A program made the translations under genes and the position numbers. A stretch of 64,000 nucleotides of DNA from an uncultured Bacteroidales bacterium (lineage in GTDB: Bacteria; Bacteroidota; Bacteroidia; Bacteroidales; Paludibacteraceae), in NCBI GenBank assembly GCA_902765485.1, contig CACWZZ010000002.1, positions 24,512 to 88,511 on the forward strand. Direction: 5' to 3'. This document shows positions 58,611 to 64,000 of the stretch, one piece after another (position 1 is the stretch's first letter; each line of letters opens with the position of its first letter). The notes below the pieces were generated by a model. The model saw only the letters and a program-made list of their open reading frames with translations, made no database searches and was not told where the DNA came from.

Positions 58611-60037
58611 CAGAAGAACCATTTCAAAATATCATTTCCGTTGGCGAATATCAGTAGCGCCAGCAGGAGCCAAAAACCGATCTCGTTGGCTTTCTCCAGG
58701 AACTTGTCGCTCGGTTTGCGGCGAGTAATAATCTCCACCAATAGGAATAGTATGTATCCGCCGTCCAAAGCCGGGATAGGCAGGAAATTCATGAAGGCAA
58801 GGATGATACTGAGGAATCCGGTCATGTGCCAGAACGCGTACCAACTCCAATAAGCAGGGAACATGGAACCGATAGCGCCGAAACCGCCTAGCGATTGTGC
58901 TCCCTCTTTGGTGAACACCAGACGGAATTGTTTCACGTACATCGCCAATATATCCCATCCGTATTGAATGCCCGCCGGAATGGATTCCAAGAAGGAATAG
59001 TCTTTGTGCGCAAACTCAAATATATTCCATTTGATTGCCACCCCTATCGTGCCTTGGTCTCCGATGAAGAGCCGCGCGGTTTGAAGTTCTCCTGCGCGGT
59101 AGAAATCAATCGCTACGGAGTCGCACGGATGACGTTGTAATTCCTCTGTCATCAGCACATTGCAGGGGGTCGGCACGCCATTCACAGCCACAATACTATC
59201 CCCCTTCAGAATACCGGCGTTGTATGCTGCATTGCCTGGGATTACCGAGTCCACGACAGCAGGAATCCATTCCGAAACCAGCACAAACCGCCGTTTCTGG
59301 TAGTTCTTGTCCGCACGGTGTTTCTCACGTTCGGATTTGTCGAACGCATTCTGCTGCGCCAGATAGCGCGTACCGAGATCTTCGCTCATGGTCAGTGCAA
59401 CCGTGTCCGCGCCGCGAAGCACCACTACATCGCGTTTGCCCTCAATTATGATCGATTGAACCACATCGCTCAGCGTCTGCGGCTCCACACCGTCAATCGT
59501 CAAAATCCGATCCTGCTGCTCGAAACCTTCATTGAGCATGATCTCCGAATAATACAGTCCGGTGGTCACATTCCGCAACGGGAGCGTGTCCTTGCCGTAT
59601 TGCCAGAGGAGCATCGAGAAAATGGCCAGTGCTCCCAGGAAATTCACTAATATACCACCGAGAATAATCAGCAGTCTCTGCCATGCCGGTTTAGAGCGAA
59701 ACTCCCATTCTTGCGGCTCGGAAGCCAAATCTTCGGTTGAATGGGTCTCATCCACCATACCGGCTATAGCGCAATAACCTCCGAAAGGCAGCCAGCCAAT
59801 ACCCCACTCCGTGTTCTCCGGATGAGCGTCCCACTCCGGATCTTCGTTCTTGGCAAAAAATTTCACATGCCATTTGCCCTCGTATTTCTTCAGTCGAAGG
59901 AGACTGAAACGGGGGTTAAAGAACATATAGAACTTCTCCACGCGCACATGGAAGATGCGCGCGAAGGTAAAATGCCCCAACTCGTGAATCAACACGAGAA
60001 ACGACAGGGCTAATATCAATTGGATTGCTTGTATCAC
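58610..60037 (-). CDS. rseP: Site-2 intramembrane metalloprotease RseP
   Basis: 475 residues. The first helix carries the zinc motif IHELGHFTFARIF (HExxH, residues 18-22). A PDZ region follows in the middle (GNAAYNAGILKGDSIVAVNG), and the last part has the conserved NFLPIPALDGGYILF with the third zinc ligand. RseP cuts anti-sigma factors and leftover signal peptides in the inner membrane. It lies 28 bp after dxr and overlaps the acyltransferase start by one base; the pair dxr-rseP is a common order in bacteria. Confidence 0.95.
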   Translation of the reverse strand: MIQAIQLILALSFLVLIHELGHFTFARIFHVRVEKFYMFFNPRFSLLRLKKYEGKWHVKFFAKNEDPEWDAHPENTEWGIGWLPFGGYCAIAGMVDETHSTEDLASEPQEWEFRSKPAWQRLLIILGGILVNFLGALAIFSMLLWQYGKDTLPLRNVTTGLYYSEIMLNEGFEQQDRILTIDGVEPQTLSDVVQSIIIEGKRDVVVLRGADTVALTMSEDLGTRYLAQQNAFDKSEREKHRADKNYQKRRFVLVSEWIPAVVDSVIPGNAAYNAGILKGDSIVAVNGVPTPCNVLMTEELQRHPCDSVAIDFYRAGELQTARLFIGDQGTIGVAIKWNIFEFAHKDYSFLESIPAGIQYGWDILAMYVKQFRLVFTKEGAQSLGGFGAIGSMFPAYWSWYAFWHMTGFLSIILAFMNFLPIPALDGGYILFLLVEIITRRKPSDKFLEKANEIGFWLLLALLIFANGNDILKWFF

Positions 60038-60065
60038 TATATTAATAAATAATGATTAATGAATA

Positions 60066-61220
60066 TTATATAAATTCCGCAGCAATGCGTCGTGCTTCGG
60101 CGTCGGTAGCTACATATTCTTCGTAAGTAGGTTTGGCGATAAACGACGTCTTTGCCATCGTTTCGGCTATAATTTCGCTCATCTGCAGGAACCCGCAGCG
60201 TCCTTCGCGGAATGCCAGGTTCGCCACCTCGTTGGCGGCATTCAGTACGCACGGCATATTGCCGCCTCGATGAGTCGCTTCGTACGCCAGACCTAAGTTC
60301 GGGAAACGATTCAAGTCCGGTTCCTCAAACGTCAGATTCTTAAGCGCCAACAGGTCTGCTCTGGGAAAATCGCTGGCGAGTCGTTCGGGGAAAGAGAGCG
60401 CGTATTGGATCGGCAGCCGCATATCCGGCGCGCCTAACTGCGCTTTGATGGCTCCGTCGGCAAACTGTACCGCCGAATGGACGATCGACTGCGGATGAAC
60501 CAGCACTTGGATCTTTTCCACCTCCACGCCGAACAGCCATTTGGCTTCAATCACCTCGAATCCTTTGTTCATCATACTGGCGGAATCGATGGTAATTTTG
60601 GCACCCATATCCCAGTTCGGATGTTTCAGCGCCTCCGCTGCCGTCACGCTGCGCATCTGTTCCGGCGAGAAGGTACGGAAAGGTCCTCCGCTGGCGGTCA
60701 GCAGGATCTTCTCGATCTCATTCCGGTCTTCGCCAACGAGAGACTGAAAGATCGCGCTATGCTCACTATCGACCGGCAGGATCGGCGTGTGGTATCGGGC
60801 AGCCAGTTCACAAATGATTTCTCCCGCCACAACAAGTGTCTCTTTGTTCGCCAAGGCGATCGTTTTGCCCGCCTTGATGGCTTCTATCGTCGGTCGCAAG
60901 CCGGCATAACCCACCATTGCGGCTACGACCACGTCCACCGAAGGCATCGCGACAACTTGCGCGATAGCGTCCGAACCTGCCCAGACTTTGATATCCGGAC
61001 TGATTGCTTCTATGCGCCGGTTCAGTTCCTCGTAGAGTCCCTCGTCCGCGATACACACGACCGCAGGACGGAACTCCTGCGCTTGCGCCACCAGCTTGTC
61101 TATGCTTCTGTGGGCGCAAAGGGCATATACTCCATACCGGTCCGGATGCGCGCGTGCGACATCAAGCGTCTGTGTACCGATCGAACCCGTCGAACCTAAT
61201 ATACATAATTGTTTTACCAT
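60066..61220 (-). CDS. dxr: 1-deoxy-D-xylulose 5-phosphate reductoisomerase
   Basis: 384 residues from the ATG at 61220. Seen: CILGSTGSIGTQTLDVA (NADPH), ALANKETLVVAGEI, PVDSEHSAIFQ (metal-binding D and E), TASGGPFR, MMNKGFEVIEAKWLF and HPQSIVHSAVQF. It makes 2-C-methyl-D-erythritol 4-phosphate, the committed step of the non-mevalonate isoprenoid pathway; fosmidomycin is its known inhibitor. The upstream TTG-led extension is rejected because it reads into the M23-like gene. It overlaps that gene's 3' end by 7 bp. Confidence 0.96.
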   Translation of the reverse strand: MVKQLCILGSTGSIGTQTLDVARAHPDRYGVYALCAHRSIDKLVAQAQEFRPAVVCIADEGLYEELNRRIEAISPDIKVWAGSDAIAQVVAMPSVDVVVAAMVGYAGLRPTIEAIKAGKTIALANKETLVVAGEIICELAARYHTPILPVDSEHSAIFQSLVGEDRNEIEKILLTASGGPFRTFSPEQMRSVTAAEALKHPNWDMGAKITIDSASMMNKGFEVIEAKWLFGVEVEKIQVLVHPQSIVHSAVQFADGAIKAQLGAPDMRLPIQYALSFPERLASDFPRADLLALKNLTFEEPDLNRFPNLGLAYEATHRGGNMPCVLNAANEVANLAFREGRCGFLQMSEIIAETMAKTSFIAKPTYEEYVATDAEARRIAAEFI

Positions 61221-62023
61221 ACGATCACCTCCTCCGGGTTGACATGTTTGCCTCCGTCCCATAACTCGATCTCTATATCGTGCTCACCGTCCGCCATGCC
61301 GAGCGACTCACCGCTCTCCACCTTGGCGCCTTGCGGTTTGAGCACACGTCCCACATGGCGATAAATCGTCACATAGGCACCGTCTTGTAATATCAGGGAG
61401 AATGTATTGTCCGCCATGCGTTCAACGGAGACGACGATGCCTCTTGTGGTAGCTAACAGGTTCTCGTTTTTCGTTGTATGAACGGTCACGCCATACATCT
61501 TCATATCCGGTCGCACGCTTTGCACGATCGTTCCTTTCACAGGGCGGTAAAGTTTGCGAATACCGGTCGGCATGACGTTCTCGAATAGCAAGAGCCGGTC
61601 GCGCTCTTTCTGCTCGTATTGAGCCATAAAAGCCTCCGTCGCCTCATTGCTCTGCGCAGCGATCTGCTCACGCTCGACCCGCTGCAAACTATCCAGACTC
61701 TTTACGCTATCCGTCTGAATATCGCCGGCTGCCACTTGGCGGATCACATCCAAATACTGCCGTTGCAACACCAGATCGGCTTGCAAGCTATCCACTCGCG
61801 CTGATTCTTGCACGAGTTGCTGCCTTAGACTTGCGCTATAGCCCGGCAGAATATTCCGCAGCGGCGTATAGACGATCAGAACCGATAGCAGCACGATCAG
61901 CGAGATGATGGCTATCGTAATGACGCTGATGGCGCCCAACATACTGACGCGGAAATGAAACACTTCGCGCAGCGTCAGGTCATCCAGCATCGCTAACCTA
62001 TATTTCCTTCTCTTTTCTCCCAA
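61214..62023 (-). CDS. Membrane-anchored M23-like (LytM) protein, probably non-catalytic
   Basis: 269 residues starting at TTG 62023. The basic segment KRRKYRLAMLDDLTLREVFHFRVS before the membrane helix is conserved in Bacteroidetes relatives (KYRL, EVWHIR-like), so the ATG at 61990 would cut into it. One membrane helix (SVITIAIISLIVLLSVLIVY) leads to a coiled segment (residues 65-150) and a LytM fold (VKGTIVQSVRP, RGIVVSVERMADN, YVTIYRHVGRVLKPQGAKVESGESLG). The expected HxxxD and HxH zinc ligands are not seen, as in EnvC/NlpD-type activators. The start codon lies at the edge of a CTCTAAA repeat. A role in regulating cell-wall hydrolases is inferred. Confidence 0.78.
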   Translation of the reverse strand: MGEKRRKYRLAMLDDLTLREVFHFRVSMLGAISVITIAIISLIVLLSVLIVYTPLRNILPGYSASLRQQLVQESARVDSLQADLVLQRQYLDVIRQVAAGDIQTDSVKSLDSLQRVEREQIAAQSNEATEAFMAQYEQKERDRLLLFENVMPTGIRKLYRPVKGTIVQSVRPDMKMYGVTVHTTKNENLLATTRGIVVSVERMADNTFSLILQDGAYVTIYRHVGRVLKPQGAKVESGESLGMADGEHDIEIELWDGGKHVNPEEVIVW

Positions 62024-62055
62024 CTCTAAACTCTAAACACTAAACTCTAAACTAC
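62018..62055. repeat. CTAAACTCTAAACTC tandem repeat
   Basis: ACTCTAAACTCTAAACACTAAACTCTAAACTAC lies between the fumarase stop and the TTG start of the M23-like gene and overlaps that start. Confidence 0.85.
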
Positions 62056-63689
62056 AAAATACTGCATCCCTCGCAAGGCTTGAGCATTTTAAAGAAGTCA
62101 TTTCCTTTATCGTCCACCAGAATGAACGCAGGGAAATCTTCCACCTCAATCTTCCAGATGGCTTCCATACCCAGTTCCGGATACTCGACGCACTCAATGC
62201 TCTTGATATTATTCTGCGCCAGGATAGCAGCCGGACCGCCGATCGAACCCAGATAGAAGCCGCCGTGTTTCTTGCACGCGTTCGTCACGTCGATCGACCG
62301 GTTGCCTTTCGCCAACATGATCAGCGAACCGCCGTTTTCTTGGAACTCATCTACGTACGGATCCATACGGCCTGCCGTGGTCGGACCCATCGAACCGCAC
62401 GCCATACCTGCCGGAGTCTTCGCCGGACCGGCATAGTAGATCGGATGATTCTTCAGATATTCCGGCATGGGCTCGCCTGCATCCAGACGCGCTTTGATCT
62501 TCGCGTGAGCTATATCACGCCCCACAATAATCGTGCCGTTCAGACTCAGACGCGTACCGATCGGGTATTGTGTCAGGATTGCACAAACATCTTTCATCGG
62601 CTGGTTCAGATCAATCCGTACTGCGTCGCCTTCGCCGGCTTCGCGCAATTCAGCAGGGATCAGCGAACCGGGATTATTGTCCAGTTTCTCAATCCATATA
62701 CCGTCCTTGTTGATTTTGCATTTGATATTTCGGTCAGCCGAACAGCTCACGCCCAGACCGATCGGGCAGCTGGCTCCGTGGCGCGGCAGACGAACCACAC
62801 GCACGTCATGCGCCATGTATTTGCCGCCGAATTGCGCACCAAGACCGATCTTGTATGCCTCTTTGAGCAACTCTTTCTCCAGCTCCACGTCGCGGAAAGC
62901 GCGTCCCGTCTCGTCGCCGCTCGTCGGCAGCGAGTCGTAATAATGCGTACTTGCCAGTTTCACGGTCAGCAGGTTCTTCTCAGCACTCGTTCCGCCGATC
63001 ACAATCGCGATATGGTATGGCGGACAAGCAGCCGTGCCCAAACTCTTCATCTTCTCCACCAGGAAAGGAATCAGCGTACCGGGGTTCTGAATACGCGCTT
63101 TCGTCTCTTGGTACAGATACGTCTTGTTCGCACTTCCGCCGCCTTTCGTCACGCAAAGGAAACAGTACTCCGCTCCCTCTGTCGCCTCGATGTCGATCTG
63201 CGCAGGCAGGTTGCATTTGGTATTCACCTCTTCGTACATCGTAAGCGGCGCGTTCTGCGAATAACGCAGATTGCACTCCGTATAGGTATTGAATACACCG
63301 CGGCTCAATGCCTCTTCGTCGGCGAAGCCTGTCCATACCTGCTGTCCTTTCTCGCCATGAATAATTGCCGTCCCTGTATCCTGACATAAAGGCAACTGGC
63401 CCTTGCAAGCCACTTCCGCATTGCGAAGGAATGTCAAAGCTACATATTTGTCGTTCGCAGAAGCCTCCGGATCGCGCAGAATCTTCGCTACTTGCTCGTT
63501 GTGAGCCCTCCGAAGCATGAAACTAACGTCATGAAAGGCTTGTTGTGCCATAAGCGTCAGCGCTTCCGGCGCTACTTTCAAAATCTCATGACCCTCAAAC
63601 TCGCTGACAGACACATAGTCTTTGGTCAGCAGATAATACTCAGTCTCGTCTTTTCCGAGCTGAAACATCGATGCGTATTTGAATTCCAT
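62052..63689 (-). CDS. fum: Class I fumarate hydratase
   Basis: 545 residues, the length of the FumA/FumB class, which uses an oxygen-sensitive [4Fe-4S] cluster to interconvert fumarate and malate. Seen: [19 protein letters not shown] (cluster cysteine), [69 protein letters not shown] and GSIGGPAAI. It ends in PCEGCSIL. In anaerobic Bacteroidales it serves the reductive branch to succinate. It has a consensus promoter 60 bp upstream and heads the leftward run of genes to rlmN. Confidence 0.96.
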   Translation of the reverse strand: MEFKYASMFQLGKDETEYYLLTKDYVSVSEFEGHEILKVAPEALTLMAQQAFHDVSFMLRRAHNEQVAKILRDPEASANDKYVALTFLRNAEVACKGQLPLCQDTGTAIIHGEKGQQVWTGFADEEALSRGVFNTYTECNLRYSQNAPLTMYEEVNTKCNLPAQIDIEATEGAEYCFLCVTKGGGSANKTYLYQETKARIQNPGTLIPFLVEKMKSLGTAACPPYHIAIVIGGTSAEKNLLTVKLASTHYYDSLPTSGDETGRAFRDVELEKELLKEAYKIGLGAQFGGKYMAHDVRVVRLPRHGASCPIGLGVSCSADRNIKCKINKDGIWIEKLDNNPGSLIPAELREAGEGDAVRIDLNQPMKDVCAILTQYPIGTRLSLNGTIIVGRDIAHAKIKARLDAGEPMPEYLKNHPIYYAGPAKTPAGMACGSMGPTTAGRMDPYVDEFQENGGSLIMLAKGNRSIDVTNACKKHGGFYLGSIGGPAAILAQNNIKSIECVEYPELGMEAIWKIEVEDFPAFILVDDKGNDFFKMLKPCEGCSIL

Positions 63690-63749
63690 ATCCTGTATTT
63701 ATTTAAATTCCATTATAGTGTGTTTTTTATTCCACACAATTTGCGGCTG

Positions 63750-63780
63750 CAAAATTACAACTTTTTTTTGATTCCTGCAA
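63750..63780 (-). promoter_or_regulatory. Bacteroidetes-type promoter of fum
   Basis: On the minus strand TTG (63778-63780), a 20-bp spacer and TAATTTTG (63750-63757). Confidence 0.8.
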
Positions 63781-63833
63781 ATATTTCTTTGTTTTATTGT
63801 CTCCAAATCGGATTTAGACACGGCTTTGGATGC

Positions 63834-63874
63834 AGAAAAAAGCCCTCGCGAGATTGTCGCGGGGGCTTTTTGAG
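63834..63874 (-). terminator. Rho-independent terminator, usable from both sides
   Basis: AAAAAGCCC/CGCGA pairs with TCGCG/GGGGCTTTTT around a GATTG loop. On the minus strand it is followed by TTTTTT and lies about 32 bp after the stop of the partial gene at the window end. Confidence 0.85.
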
Positions 63875-63877
63875 TGT

Positions 63878-63905
63878 TCAGCTATCAGCTGTCAGTATTC
63901 AGCGT
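63878..63905. repeat. TCAGCTATCAGCTGTCAG repeat
   Basis: The same wording as in ruvA, the nadR-like gene and 10943-11031. It lies between the partial gene's stop and its terminator. Confidence 0.85.
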
Positions 63906-64000
63906 TTACAGCTTCGAGGCTTTGTATTTCATCTTCTTCGGAAAGTTGAAGTGGTAAGCCACTTTCACTCCCGCGTCGAAATAACCGAGTTTGTCGGCAT
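63906..64000 (-). CDS. C-terminal end of an unidentified protein (5' part outside window)
   Basis: Thirty-one codons before TAA at 63906-63908, ending GYFDAGVKVAYHFNFPKKMKYK and a short basic tail. The alternating aromatic pattern VKVAYHFNF resembles the last strand of an outer-membrane barrel, but this is too little to assign. A terminator follows at 63834-63874. Confidence 0.6.
   Translation of the reverse strand, partial: ADKLGYFDAGVKVAYHFNFPKKMKYKASKL

Overview
This 64-kb window looks like a chromosome segment of a member of the Bacteroidales, probably an uncultured gut-type organism of moderate GC. Several things point there. Promoters follow the Bacteroidetes pattern (TTG, 20-bp spacer, TAnnTTTG) rather than -35/-10 boxes. 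There is a SprA/Sov translocon protein of the type IX secretion system, along with a DUF4293 protein, a membrane-anchored TPR/AraC regulator, BspA-type leucine-rich repeat proteins and InlB B-repeat proteins. No rRNA, tRNA, CRISPR array, integrase or transposase was recognised.

Layout. (1) 1-10.9 kb: surface-polysaccharide genes read from two divergent promoters. The leftward arm holds a KdsC-like phosphatase, an IspD/TarI-like cytidylyltransferase, a KpsF-type arabinose-5-phosphate isomerase, a two-domain CDP-ribitol synthase (Bcs1/TarIJ-like), a LicD-family protein, a glycosyltransferase and a flavoprotein cut by the window edge. The rightward arm holds a glycosyltransferase and the whole GDP-D-glycero-D-manno-heptose set (HddA, GmhA, and a fused HddC-GmhB). 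(2) 11-12.1 kb: thiL. (3) 12.1-34.9 kb: eleven consecutive leftward genes for exported proteins. They include three BspA-like LRR proteins, three InlB-repeat paralogues, two alpha/beta hydrolases, a NodB deacetylase, a three-repeat protein and a propeller-like protein. All end in the same short tail (consensus DGxLyIxRxGKTYNAQGAEVR). (4) 35.3-37.0 kb: a one-component membrane regulator just upstream of that cluster. Its own promoter and the cluster promoter carry the same paired direct repeats at the same distance. (5) 37.0-54 kb: a candidate structured RNA, ruvA, sprA, a NadR-like kinase, mfd, kdsB, deoD, an outer-membrane protein and yidC. (6) 54-55.5 kb: a LytTR regulator divergent from a 31-residue membrane peptide and an SGNH-like protein, with four phased repeats between them. 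(7) 55.5-63.7 kb: a leftward housekeeping run of rlmN, mscS, DUF4293, an acyltransferase, rseP, dxr, an M23-like protein and a class I fumarase, followed by the end of a partial gene.

The most unusual signal cuts across all regions. Short repeats of two kinds lie not only between genes but also in frame inside conserved genes: GC-rich palindromes around CCCTTCAAGGGAGG, and AT-rich degenerate 7-12 bp tandem repeats. Affected genes include kpsF, the ispD-like gene, a glycosyltransferase, thiL, ruvA, sprA, the nadR-like gene, mfd, rlmN and mscS. The same elements form the linker in front of the tail in eight of the eleven secreted proteins. This resembles the palindromic-element insertions known from Rickettsia and is the best candidate here for an undescribed system. 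The shared-tail secretome with its regulator and paired operator is second.
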